Below the pieces are notes generated by a model. The model was given only the letters and a program-made list of their open reading frames with translations, was not told the origin of the DNA and did not search any database. This document shows, one piece after another, positions 44,433 through 52,722 of a DNA stretch of 64,000 nt. The DNA comes from Rhodobacterales bacterium 52_120_T64 (lineage in GTDB: Bacteria > Pseudomonadota > Alphaproteobacteria > Rhodobacterales > Rhodobacteraceae). Location of the stretch: positions 434,001-498,000 of the forward strand of contig MABA01000004.1 of the NCBI GenBank assembly GCA_002162875.1, written 5' to 3'. The position numbers and the translations under genes are program-made. Position 1 is the first letter of the stretch. Every line of letters starts with the position of its first letter.

Positions 44433-45398
44433 CTAGCGCCACAGCCTATCACCAAGGCTGTCGCCCATCCCGTCATATAGATGCGCGACTTGCGCGCCGT
44501 AACCGTTGAATATCTGGGTTGGAATGCGGTCGTCGCTATCCAGCGGCCGCTCGGTCGCCTGTGTCCAACGAGGGTGGTCCACCGCCGGATTAACGTTCGC
44601 CCAGAAACCGTATTCCTTGTTCTGCAAGTTTTCCCAGAACCCGACAGGGCGTTCATTGGTAAACGTAACCTTAACAATCGATTTGATCGATTTGAACCCG
44701 AATTTCCACGGCATATGGACGCGAAGCGGGGCACCGAATTGCTTGTGCAATACCTTGCCGTAAGCCCCGACAACCATAAATGCTAGATCGTTCGTCGCCT
44801 CGGTAATTGTGAAACCCTCTACATAAGGCCAAGGATACCACGCAGCCCTTTGTTCCTTAGCGACGTTCGTGTCCATAAATGTCTCGAACCGGATATATTT
44901 GGCACCGGACTGCGGTTGCGCCAATGTAACCAACTTGGACATTGGGAATCCGATCCATGGCACAACCATTGACCATGCCTCTACGCAGCGGTGACGGTAA
45001 ATACGTTCTTCAACACCTGTGCGTTTCAACAAATCTTCTATGCCAATCTGAAACGGCTTATCAACTAGTCCGTCTATTTCGATCACCCAGTCATCCGTTG
45101 ACAACTTCTGCGCTTCGGCTGCAATACGTTTACTGGACCCGAACTCGTAGAAGTTGTTGTATTTGCTAGTAATAGATTCGTCAGTGATCTGCCGCCCAGC
45201 ATCCGCGAAACCAACGTTCATTGCTGGCGCTGGCTCAAAGCGCGATTCTGCAGGTGCAGCGTCCAAACCATTTCCCAATAGTGCAAGGCCTGCACCAGCC
45301 CCGATTCCAGAAATTAGTTTGCGTCGGTTAAGGAACAACCTCTCGTCGGTAACCAAGTTTTCTGCAATCAGCCAATCAGGTTTTCTTTGATAAATCAT
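44433..45398 (-). CDS. msrP: Protein-methionine-sulfoxide reductase catalytic subunit MsrP (YedY)
   Basis: A 321-residue periplasmic molybdoenzyme. A Tat signal is present (NRRKLISGIGAGAGLALLG; Arg25-Arg26). The Mo-molybdopterin fold carries the Mo-binding Cys138 in YRHRCVEAWS, followed by PWIGFPMSKL and the MPWKFGFKSIK segment. It repairs oxidised methionine in envelope proteins. Its heme partner msrQ is not adjacent on either side, so it must be elsewhere or absent. Confidence 0.95.
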   Translation of the reverse strand: MIYQRKPDWLIAENLVTDERLFLNRRKLISGIGAGAGLALLGNGLDAAPAESRFEPAPAMNVGFADAGRQITDESITSKYNNFYEFGSSKRIAAEAQKLSTDDWVIEIDGLVDKPFQIGIEDLLKRTGVEERIYRHRCVEAWSMVVPWIGFPMSKLVTLAQPQSGAKYIRFETFMDTNVAKEQRAAWYPWPYVEGFTITEATNDLAFMVVGAYGKVLHKQFGAPLRVHMPWKFGFKSIKSIVKVTFTNERPVGFWENLQNKEYGFWANVNPAVDHPRWTQATERPLDSDDRIPTQIFNGYGAQVAHLYDGMGDSLGDRLWR

Positions 45399-45498
45399 TT
45401 ACTTCCCCTTAATTTTCAGACGACTATAGGGCGGATATTTGCCTATATCCAATCAAAGATGCTTGAGCGTGTGTTACCAAACCCTTACTTCTAAACTT

Positions 45499-47229
45499 AT
45501 GAAAACTGCTAAACTATCCACTCTACGGTTACCCGATCTTCGGCGCATTCAAATACTCGTCTGGGTAGGCTTGCTGTTTACTGTTGTACTTCTCTGGGCA
45601 TCAACCAGCTTTCTGACAGATAGATTTACGACCGAACAACGCGAAAAGTCCCTGCAAAGGGCTGGTATCTACGCTAGCACAATTTCTGCGACACTTCAGC
45701 GAAACGCTTACGTCCCCTTGATGCTTTCACGAGATCAATCACTGATCTATGCGTTGATAACCGGTGATTATAGGGCGACTTCTTCTCGGTTGATTTCATT
45801 TAAGGAAGATCTCTCGGCAGCTTCCATTATCTTGATGGATATCAACGGATTGGTCGTCGCAGCAACAGAACCACGCGACATTTTCGTCGAGGAGGAGCGC
45901 CCTGGTTTCTTCATCAGGGCTTTACGGGAAAGCGCTACGGTTTTTCAGGCATTGCGGATTGACGGGAAAATCAACGGGTTCTACTACGCCCGCAAAATCG
46001 AATTCGAAGACGAGAGTATTGGCGTGGTTGTCGTTGAAGTCGACCTTCAACGACAGGAAAACTTTTGGCGTCGAAGCGGTGCGAACGTAGTTCTCTCTGA
46101 TTCTACCGGCAATATCCTTTTGGCATCGCATCCTGCGTGGCGCGACACTACCCTTCAAGATTTACTAACATCGACATATCGCCCGACCACCTCCGAACGC
46201 CTATTCGGTAACGAGGATCAGTCTCCGCAATCATTTGTCCACATTAACGGCGAACGCCTTTTGGTCAGCGAAGCGAGTGTAGGTTTCCTCGGTTGGGATT
46301 TGAGCTACTTCGCATCCCTTGAAGACGCTCAGGCGCGTGTGAATGCATTTATTGCGTTGGAATTAATGATTTTGGCGATGTTGGCGGCCCTAATCTTCTA
46401 CCTGATATCCCGAAAAACAACGCGTAAATCCACAGAGATTCAAGCTGAGTCCGCGGAACTTCGACGTCTGAACCGGCGCCTATCGAACGAGATTGAGCAA
46501 CGACAACGTGCCGAACAGATGCTGGAAACGGCCGAACAAAGTTTGGAGCAAGCCTCGAAGCTGGCTGCTCTGGGCCAAATGTCTGCGTCCGTTAGCCATG
46601 AGTTGAACCAGCCTCTGGCTGCGATGCGCACCTATTTGGCGGGCGCGCGCCTATTGTTGCAGCGGAACCGGACGGAGGAAGCCTTGATCAGTTTCCAGCG
46701 TATCGACGACCTAATCGAGCGTATGGGGGCGATTACAAAACAACTAAAATCCCATGCTACCAAAGCATCAGGCAATGCAATTACAATTGATTTACGCGAT
46801 TCTGTCGCTTCAGCAATGTCGATGATGGCACCGCAGCTTGGGAGGATACAGGTAAACATCGTGCGCAATTTTCCTGACCATCCTGCAAATGTTGTCGGTG
46901 ACCCGGTTCGCATCGAGCAGATAATTGTCAATTTATTGCGCAATGCTCTTGATGCGGTCAAGCCGGTTGAAGACAAGCGAATCGAGATTACATTGAAAGT
47001 GGGAGACGTCGTAACGTTGACTATTCAGGATAATGGAAACGGAATCGAGGATGCCAGCACCCTGTTCGAGCCCTTTGCAACTACAAAGAAACCTGGGGAG
47101 GGCGTCGGACTTGGCCTTGCCATTTCCGCTGGGTTCGCAAGCGATATGAATGGCAAGTTAACAGGTCGCAACGCGACGCCCATAGGGGCGCTATTTGAAT
47201 TACAATTACCTCGGGCACCCGCTCAGTAA
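45499..47229 (+). CDS. dctB: C4-dicarboxylate sensor histidine kinase (DctB-like)
   Basis: A 576-residue membrane kinase. TM1 (about 19-38), a periplasmic double-Cache sensor (about 40-290) and TM2 (about 295-315) are followed by a coiled coil (EIQAESAELRRLNRRLSNE). The HisKA domain has VSHELNQPLAAMRTYLAGA, and the ATPase has N box LLRNALDAV, DNGNGI and GVGLGLAIS. The HELNQPLAAMRTY sequence is typical of DctB. In other proteobacteria it senses succinate, fumarate or malate. An ATG at 45499 was preferred to the TTG at 45439. No dctP, dctQ or dctM transporter gene is next to it. Confidence 0.88.
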   Translation: MKTAKLSTLRLPDLRRIQILVWVGLLFTVVLLWASTSFLTDRFTTEQREKSLQRAGIYASTISATLQRNAYVPLMLSRDQSLIYALITGDYRATSSRLISFKEDLSAASIILMDINGLVVAATEPRDIFVEEERPGFFIRALRESATVFQALRIDGKINGFYYARKIEFEDESIGVVVVEVDLQRQENFWRRSGANVVLSDSTGNILLASHPAWRDTTLQDLLTSTYRPTTSERLFGNEDQSPQSFVHINGERLLVSEASVGFLGWDLSYFASLEDAQARVNAFIALELMILAMLAALIFYLISRKTTRKSTEIQAESAELRRLNRRLSNEIEQRQRAEQMLETAEQSLEQASKLAALGQMSASVSHELNQPLAAMRTYLAGARLLLQRNRTEEALISFQRIDDLIERMGAITKQLKSHATKASGNAITIDLRDSVASAMSMMAPQLGRIQVNIVRNFPDHPANVVGDPVRIEQIIVNLLRNALDAVKPVEDKRIEITLKVGDVVTLTIQDNGNGIEDASTLFEPFATTKKPGEGVGLGLAISAGFASDMNGKLTGRNATPIGALFELQLPRAPAQ

Positions 47230-47243
47230 AAATTGGAGTCAGC

Positions 47244-48575
47244 ATGTCTGAAACATTAATAGTCGCCATAATCGATGACGAAGCCGATATGCGAGCGTCA
47301 ATAAGCCAGTGGCTGGAGCTCTCGGGGTTCAAAACCATCTGCTTCGAGACCGCCAATGAGGCGATAACAACTCTGGGTTCGGATTTTCAAGGAATCGTTT
47401 TATCCGACATCCGTATGCCGGGCATGGACGGAATGGAATTGTTAAAACGCCTTCACACAGTTGATTCAGCCCTTCCCGTGATATTGATAACCGGGCACGG
47501 TGACGTGCAAATGGCCGTTGATGCGATGCGGATAGGTGCCTATGATTTTGTCGAAAAACCTTTTGATCCTGAACGCTTAGCCGATTTGACGCGCCACGCG
47601 ATGGAAGCACGACGTCTAACATTGGATAACCGCACCTTGCGTCGTGAGCTGTCGGACGGAACAGTTCTTCTTCGCAAAATAATGGGCAACAGCCCGCAGG
47701 TAGAAAAACTCCGCGAGGATATTCTGGACCTAGCACAAGCGGATGCAAACGTGTTGATAACGGGTGAAACAGGAACTGGTAAAAGTCTTATTGCTCACGG
47801 CATTCATGCTTGCGGATCGCGTCAAGGAAAACCGTTCTATTCCCTAAATTGCACCGCATTGAACGAAGACGACATGTTAGCGCGACTTTTTGGGCCCGCA
47901 ATAAATGCGGAAAACCGTCCCGTAATGGCATCCAGCACGCCGTGTACCCTGTGTTTGGAAGATGTGCAGTCGCTGTCCGAAACTGTCCAAAGCCGGCTGT
48001 TGTCGGCCCTTGAAAAGATGGATGAGGATAGCGATGAAAACATCATTCGTATTATTTCTATCTCGGGCGCACCAAGTGACGAAACGCAAATGGCCTTGCG
48101 GCCGGATCTATATTATCGCCTCGCAAACATGGAGGTGGCCGCGCCGACCCTTCGTGAACGTGGCGAAGATGTTCTAATTCTGTTCACCCGTTTCTTGCAA
48201 TTGTTTTCCGAAGATTACGGTTGTGACGTCCCCGAACTTACGGCTCAGGACGCCGCCAATTTGCTACAAGCGGCGTGGCCCGGAAATATCCGGCAGTTAC
48301 AAAACCTTGCGGAACGCGCAGTTCTGCAATCCCGACGCGGTGAAACAGGAATTGCATCTTTGTTGACGGACGAAGGGTTGCGCGAACCATCGGAGCAAAC
48401 TGGCGAGAAACCATTGAAGGAACACGTCGAGGCGTTCGAGCGCATGTTGATCGAAAATGCATTGCGCCGAAACCGTGGGTCTGTGGCATCAGTGATGCAA
48501 GAACTCGCCCTGCCCCGCAGAACCCTGAACGAGAAAATGGCGAAATACGGCCTTAGTCGTAGCAATTACGTTTAG
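47244..48575 (+). CDS. dctD: DctD-like response regulator with no GAFTGA loop and altered Walker B
   Basis: A 443-residue NtrC-family regulator paired with DctB. The receiver is intact (Asp55, Lys105). The AAA+ domain keeps Walker A (GETGTGKS, 174-181), but the region that normally carries GAFTGA reads GPAINAENRPVM, and the Walker B acidic pair is Glu239-Asp240 in LCLED instead of Asp-Glu. The rest of the domain (RPDLYYRLANMEV ... LRERGED) and the C-terminal Fis-type helix-turn-helix (RNRGSVASVMQELALPRRTLNEKM) are conserved. It probably cannot activate sigma-54 RNA polymerase in the classical way. It begins 14 bases after dctB and overlaps the convergent DUF1638 gene by four bases. Confidence 0.85.
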   Translation: MSETLIVAIIDDEADMRASISQWLELSGFKTICFETANEAITTLGSDFQGIVLSDIRMPGMDGMELLKRLHTVDSALPVILITGHGDVQMAVDAMRIGAYDFVEKPFDPERLADLTRHAMEARRLTLDNRTLRRELSDGTVLLRKIMGNSPQVEKLREDILDLAQADANVLITGETGTGKSLIAHGIHACGSRQGKPFYSLNCTALNEDDMLARLFGPAINAENRPVMASSTPCTLCLEDVQSLSETVQSRLLSALEKMDEDSDENIIRIISISGAPSDETQMALRPDLYYRLANMEVAAPTLRERGEDVLILFTRFLQLFSEDYGCDVPELTAQDAANLLQAAWPGNIRQLQNLAERAVLQSRRGETGIASLLTDEGLREPSEQTGEKPLKEHVEAFERMLIENALRRNRGSVASVMQELALPRRTLNEKMAKYGLSRSNYV

Positions 48576-49210
48576 CTGTAATTGGCCAGCTCGGCAGTAA
48601 GATCTCCGTAACCGGTGTAGCGGCGCTCATAGATCAGTCCCAACCTCTCAGCGGCCTCTTCGGCCAATCTGTCGAGGTCGGGCTGATCGGTTTGCGCCAG
48701 ATAAACCAGTTTCTCGTAATTCCCAAACAGCATATCGCGCAATTGTGGATGTCGGTCTAACCCCATGGGTTTCCACACGAAACTGTCGAATTGACGGACA
48801 AGAAAATCGGTCAAATAAAACGATGTGAATTCGGTGTCTGCGTGGGCTGCAAACGCGTCGTTGCCCTCGAAAAAACTGTAGCAATGCGGCCCCGCGGCCA
48901 TTTGGACGCCCAACTCTTCGCAGCGCGCTTCCAGCAATCCGCCCGTGCCACAATCCGCATAAACTACGAATATTTCATCGTATTTATCGCGTGCCTGTAT
49001 CACTACGGCTTCAACCGCGTCAGGGATTTTATCGGGTGTCAGGTGTAGATTTGCGGGTAAACATTGCAATTCCATATGCGTCCAGCCGTTAACCTTGATT
49101 AACGCGAGAATTTCACGCGCCAACGCCCCGCAGGCCAACAGAAGAACGCGGCCACTCGAAGTGTCCACGTTCAATCCGTCTGTTGTCAGTTGTTTATCCG
49201 TAAAGGGCAT
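48572..49210 (-). CDS. DUF1638 family protein of the corrinoid cluster
   Basis: A 212-residue cytoplasmic protein of family DUF1638, with no assigned reaction. Cysteine and histidine residues occur in recognisable blocks: Cys27 in LLACGAL, Cys50 and His56 in CLPANLH, Cys87 in YADCGTGG, Cys97 and His109-Cys110 in GPHCYSFFEG. This pattern suggests a metal or cofactor site. It starts 9 bases after the corrinoid protein gene and lies downstream of the homocysteine methyltransferase, so it probably assists corrinoid-dependent methyl transfer. DUF1638 genes are also known beside corrinoid methyltransferase genes in other microbes. Confidence 0.85.
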   Translation of the reverse strand: MPFTDKQLTTDGLNVDTSSGRVLLLACGALAREILALIKVNGWTHMELQCLPANLHLTPDKIPDAVEAVVIQARDKYDEIFVVYADCGTGGLLEARCEELGVQMAAGPHCYSFFEGNDAFAAHADTEFTSFYLTDFLVRQFDSFVWKPMGLDRHPQLRDMLFGNYEKLVYLAQTDQPDLDRLAEEAAERLGLIYERRYTGYGDLTAELANYS

Positions 49211-49219
49211 AGCATATAA

Positions 49220-49921
49220 TCACGCCGAAAGCTGGTTGTGCTTTCTGGCCATGAATTCCTTGGCTGTTTCCACGGCTACGGCCGCATCTCGACAGTATGC
49301 ATCAGCACCAATGGCTTTGCCAAACTCATCGTTCAGCGGCGCCCCACCGACCAGCACGATATAGTCATCGCGCTTGCCTTGCTCGACCAATGTATCAATG
49401 ACGACTTTCATGTATGGCATTGTGGTTGTCAGCAACGCAGACATGCCCAGAATATCTGCATTGTCCTCTTCGAGCGCCGCAAGATATTCTTCAACCGAGT
49501 TGTTGATCCCGATGTCCTGAATTTCAAAGCCGGCGCCTTCCATCATCATCCCGACGAGGTTTTTGCCGATGTCATGGATGTCGCCTTTGACAGTACCAAT
49601 AACCATTTTACCAAGACGCGGTGCGCCTGTTTCGATCAACAATGGTTTAAGGATCTTCATGCCACCCTTCATTGCGCCCGCCGCCAGAAGAACTTCTGGC
49701 ACGAACAGAATGCCGTCACGGAAATCGATTCCTACGATCGCCATCCCTTCGACAAGAGCTTTGGTCAGGATATCGTAAGGCGTCCATTTGCGTTCCAGCA
49801 GAATGTTAACGGCCTCTTCGATTTCTTCCTTCATACCGTCATAAAGGTCATCCATCATTTGCAAAACGAGTTCTTCGTCGTTCAGTTCGCTTAGAACTAG
49901 ATCGTCTTCTTCATCAGACAT
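49220..49921 (-). CDS. Corrinoid (B12-binding) methyl-carrier protein
   Basis: A 233-residue protein with the two domains of methyl-carrier corrinoid proteins. A helical cap (about 15-100, VPEVLLAAGAMKGGMKIL) precedes a Rossmann-like B12 domain whose cobalt-ligand motif Asp114-x-His116-x-x-Gly119 is intact (GTVKGDIHDIGKN). GMSALLTTTMPYM and VGGAPLNDEF complete the domain. It matches the MtaC/MtbC/MetH B12-module type. Placed 105 bases after a homocysteine S-methyltransferase, it is inferred to carry the methyl group for methionine synthesis in a split MetH. Confidence 0.93.
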   Translation of the reverse strand: MSDEEDDLVLSELNDEELVLQMMDDLYDGMKEEIEEAVNILLERKWTPYDILTKALVEGMAIVGIDFRDGILFVPEVLLAAGAMKGGMKILKPLLIETGAPRLGKMVIGTVKGDIHDIGKNLVGMMMEGAGFEIQDIGINNSVEEYLAALEEDNADILGMSALLTTTMPYMKVVIDTLVEQGKRDDYIVLVGGAPLNDEFGKAIGADAYCRDAAVAVETAKEFMARKHNQLSA

Positions 49922-50026
49922 GGTGGTATTCCTAAGTATGAGCGGGTTGCAATCTCAACTTTGAGTTACAGCGCAATATGTAATGAATTCTCGGCAGTTT
50001 GCGACAATCGCTAGACAATATCCGAC

Positions 50027-51037
50027 TTAAGCGCCGCGACGACGATTTTTGCGTTTGCTTGGGGTGCCGCCATCCAGGCCATCTGAGTCGGAAGAAAACC
50101 CTCCTAGAGTGGCGCGAATGGTTTCAGAATTCGGGATCGCACCTCGGGGGGTTGATTCAAGTGCAGCTTTCATCGCCACCAAGTGCTCAGGCAACGTACC
50201 ACAACACCCACCAATGATTTTGGCCCCTGCATCGCGTGCCAACAAAGCATATTCGCCCATCAATTCCGGAGTGCCATCATAGTGAATGTGACCATGAACG
50301 TATTTCGGAATGCCAGCGTTACCTTTGGATACGACAGGAATCGAGGGATTTGCTTTGTTAAACCCAAGCAACGTGCGTAACAGATCAGAGGCTCCAACTC
50401 CGCAGTTTGCGCCAAACGCTATGGGTTTATTCTCAAGCCCTTCGACCATTGCTACCATATCAGTCGCCGTTACACCCATCATGGTGCGGCCAGCTGTATC
50501 GAAGCTCATTGTGCCTACCCATGGGGCGCCAACGTTCTGGAACGCCTTCGCTGCCGCTTTGTATTCTTCAGGTGCTGAAATAGTTTCCAACCAAAGTACA
50601 TCGGCGCCACCTTCCATCAAGCCTTTGGCTTGCTCTTCGAATATCTCGACGGCGCTGTTAAAGGAAAGCTCCCCAACCGGCTCCATGATATCGCCTGTTG
50701 GGCCAACAGATCCTGCGACGACAATCTTGCGCCCCGATGCATCCGCTGCCTCGCGCCCAATCTCGGCGGCAATGCGGTTCAAAGTAAAAACATCGTTTTG
50801 GCGGTCGTGCAGCTTTAAGCGCGAATAGTTGCCGCCAAATGAATTTGTCAGAAAAATATCACTGCCGGAATTGATCGCACCGTCATATAGCGCGCGAATG
50901 CGGTCAGGATGAGTTTCATTCCAAATTTCGGGGGCCTCGCCTGCTTCCAACCCCATGTTAAACAGAGTGGTTCCGGTGGCTCCATCGCCAAGCAGCCAGT
51001 CGCGCTCGGATAGTAGTTCGCTTAGAAGGTCGGTCAT
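50027..51037 (-). CDS. bmt: Homocysteine S-methyltransferase (betaine-homocysteine methyltransferase / MetH N-terminal type)
   Basis: A 336-residue zinc-dependent methyltransferase barrel. The zinc cysteines are Cys212 in GANCGVG and Cys278-Cys279 in IGGCCGT; the N-terminal LLGDGATGTTLF and LTNSFGGNY segments match the MetH/BHMT family. It transfers a methyl group to homocysteine to make methionine. Annotation as betaine-homocysteine methyltransferase is common in Rhodobacterales, but the adjacent corrinoid protein makes a MetH-like role more likely. The C-terminus has a basic tail (SKRKNRRRGA). AGAGGA lies nine bases before ATG. Confidence 0.9.
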   Translation of the reverse strand: MTDLLSELLSERDWLLGDGATGTTLFNMGLEAGEAPEIWNETHPDRIRALYDGAINSGSDIFLTNSFGGNYSRLKLHDRQNDVFTLNRIAAEIGREAADASGRKIVVAGSVGPTGDIMEPVGELSFNSAVEIFEEQAKGLMEGGADVLWLETISAPEEYKAAAKAFQNVGAPWVGTMSFDTAGRTMMGVTATDMVAMVEGLENKPIAFGANCGVGASDLLRTLLGFNKANPSIPVVSKGNAGIPKYVHGHIHYDGTPELMGEYALLARDAGAKIIGGCCGTLPEHLVAMKAALESTPRGAIPNSETIRATLGGFSSDSDGLDGGTPSKRKNRRRGA

Positions 51038-51055
51038 ACCGTCAAATCCTCTTCT

Positions 51056-51478
51056 CTATAGTAATGCGTTTGAAATCTGCCTAATACGTTGGATCATCGC
51101 GCGCAAGCCGTTAGAGCGCTGCGACGACAAATGTTGATCAAGTCCTAAGCGGCCCATCTCTTCTGGTGCGGCTACTTTCAGCGCTTCGGTGGGTGTTAGC
51201 CCATCGTAAAGCGCGTGTAGAACCGCGATTAAACCACCAACAATCATCGCATCGGATTCGCCTTGAAAATGGATGCGGGCGGTCGCCCCCTCGCCATCAA
51301 TCTCAGGCACAATCCAGACTTGCGAGGCACAACCCTCGACCTTGGTGGCAGGGATCTTCTGACCCTCGCTCAACGGAGTCATTTTCTTGCCCAGATCGAT
51401 CACATAGCGGTAGCGATCTTCCCAGTCGTCGATGAAATCGAAATCCTCGACTATTTCTTCAAAACGTGCGGTGGCCAT
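51056..51478 (-). CDS. sufE: SufE-family cysteine desulfurase partner
   Basis: A 140-residue SufE protein with the sulfur-accepting Cys50 in KVEGCASQVW and the conserved GGLIAVLHALYDG region. SufE takes persulfide from SufS and passes it to the SufBCD scaffold for Fe-S assembly. AAGGAG lies seven bases before ATG. It is 18 bases upstream of the methyltransferase gene on the same strand and may be co-transcribed with it. Other suf genes are not in the window. Confidence 0.94.
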   Translation of the reverse strand: MATARFEEIVEDFDFIDDWEDRYRYVIDLGKKMTPLSEGQKIPATKVEGCASQVWIVPEIDGEGATARIHFQGESDAMIVGGLIAVLHALYDGLTPTEALKVAAPEEMGRLGLDQHLSSQRSNGLRAMIQRIRQISNALL

Positions 51479-51559
51479 TGGCGTTCTCCTTTAATCGAGT
51501 GATTTAGTCACTTAAAGGCAGAACGTCCAGTCCGGCGTGATGCCGCAACCAACATTCGT

Positions 51560-52720
51560 TTACAATTCAATAATCTTCACGCCTCGAGGTGAGGCAGACA
51601 AAGCTATCTCGCCATTTCGCAATCGTAGTGCATCATCACCAAAAACGTTTTTACGCCAACCACTTAACGCCTTTACGTCATCGTCGTCGCTATTCGCGAT
51701 CGCATCAAGATCACTTGTCGTTGCAATCAGTTTTGGCGCAACATGATACTTCTCGGCTTTTGATTTAAGCAAAACCCGAAGCAAATCACCAAGCGATTCT
51801 GTACCGTTTTTCTTAACGCGTACAGGCGGAGCAGTCGGTAGATCGTCTTCTGGACACGCTTCTCCTGCCTTTACCGCGGCCAAAATACCATCCGCGATCG
51901 CGCCTTTACGGGCTTCGCGTAGCAACAAGCGCGAGCGATTAAGGTCTTCGTAGGTTTTCGGACGCGAGGAAGCTAACTCCATCAGTGCATCGTCTTTTAT
52001 CACGCGGTTACGCGGTATATTGCGGGTCTGCGCGGTGATTTCGCGAAATTGTGCCAACTCTCGAACCACAGCCAAAAACCGCCCTGATGTTGTGCGGGTT
52101 TTCAGGCGTTTCCAAGCGTCACGTGGTTCAATTCGGTAGGTTGTGGGATCAGTTAGAATCGCTTCTTCCTCGATCACCCAACTCGTTCGATCTGTTTTCG
52201 TTAACTGTTTATCAAGATATTCATAAATAACCCGAAGATGGGTCACATCCGCCAATGCATAGGTTTTTTGCTTATCCGACAGAGGCCGGCGGCTCCAATC
52301 TGTAAAGCGCGAGGATTTATCAACGCCCGCTTTCACGATTTGACGCACCAGTTTTTCATATCCGACTTGTTCGCCAAACCCGCAAACCATTGCTGCGATC
52401 TGGGTGTCGAAGAACGGTTCGGGAATCACCCCACCTTCGACACAGAAAATCTCAAGATCTTGCCGTGCGGCGTGGAAAACCTTAACAACGTCGGTGTTTT
52501 TGAACAGCTCGTACATCGGTGAAAGATCGATACCTTTCGCGAGCGGATCAATGATAACTGCATTCTCGTCGCCCTCACCCGGATATGCCATCTGAACCAG
52601 GCACAATTGCGAATAATAGGTTCGCTCGCGCAGGAATTCTGTGTCCACGGTAACGTAGGGCTGTGAAGCACACTCGTCACAGAATTTTGCTAGATCTTCA
52701 GTCTTTGTAATAGTTATCAT
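51560..52720 (-). CDS. rnd: Ribonuclease D
   Basis: A 386-residue 3'-5' exoribonuclease for tRNA 3' maturation. The DEDD active site is visible: Asp26 and Glu28 in TVDTEFLRE, Asp in FHAARQDLEIF, and Asp in YALADVTHLR. An HRDC domain (about 205-290) follows. It starts two bases after the prfB stop, so the two are co-transcribed. Confidence 0.94.
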   Translation of the reverse strand: MITITKTEDLAKFCDECASQPYVTVDTEFLRERTYYSQLCLVQMAYPGEGDENAVIIDPLAKGIDLSPMYELFKNTDVVKVFHAARQDLEIFCVEGGVIPEPFFDTQIAAMVCGFGEQVGYEKLVRQIVKAGVDKSSRFTDWSRRPLSDKQKTYALADVTHLRVIYEYLDKQLTKTDRTSWVIEEEAILTDPTTYRIEPRDAWKRLKTRTTSGRFLAVVRELAQFREITAQTRNIPRNRVIKDDALMELASSRPKTYEDLNRSRLLLREARKGAIADGILAAVKAGEACPEDDLPTAPPVRVKKNGTESLGDLLRVLLKSKAEKYHVAPKLIATTSDLDAIANSDDDDVKALSGWRKNVFGDDALRLRNGEIALSASPRGVKIIEL

Positions 52721-52722
52721 TC

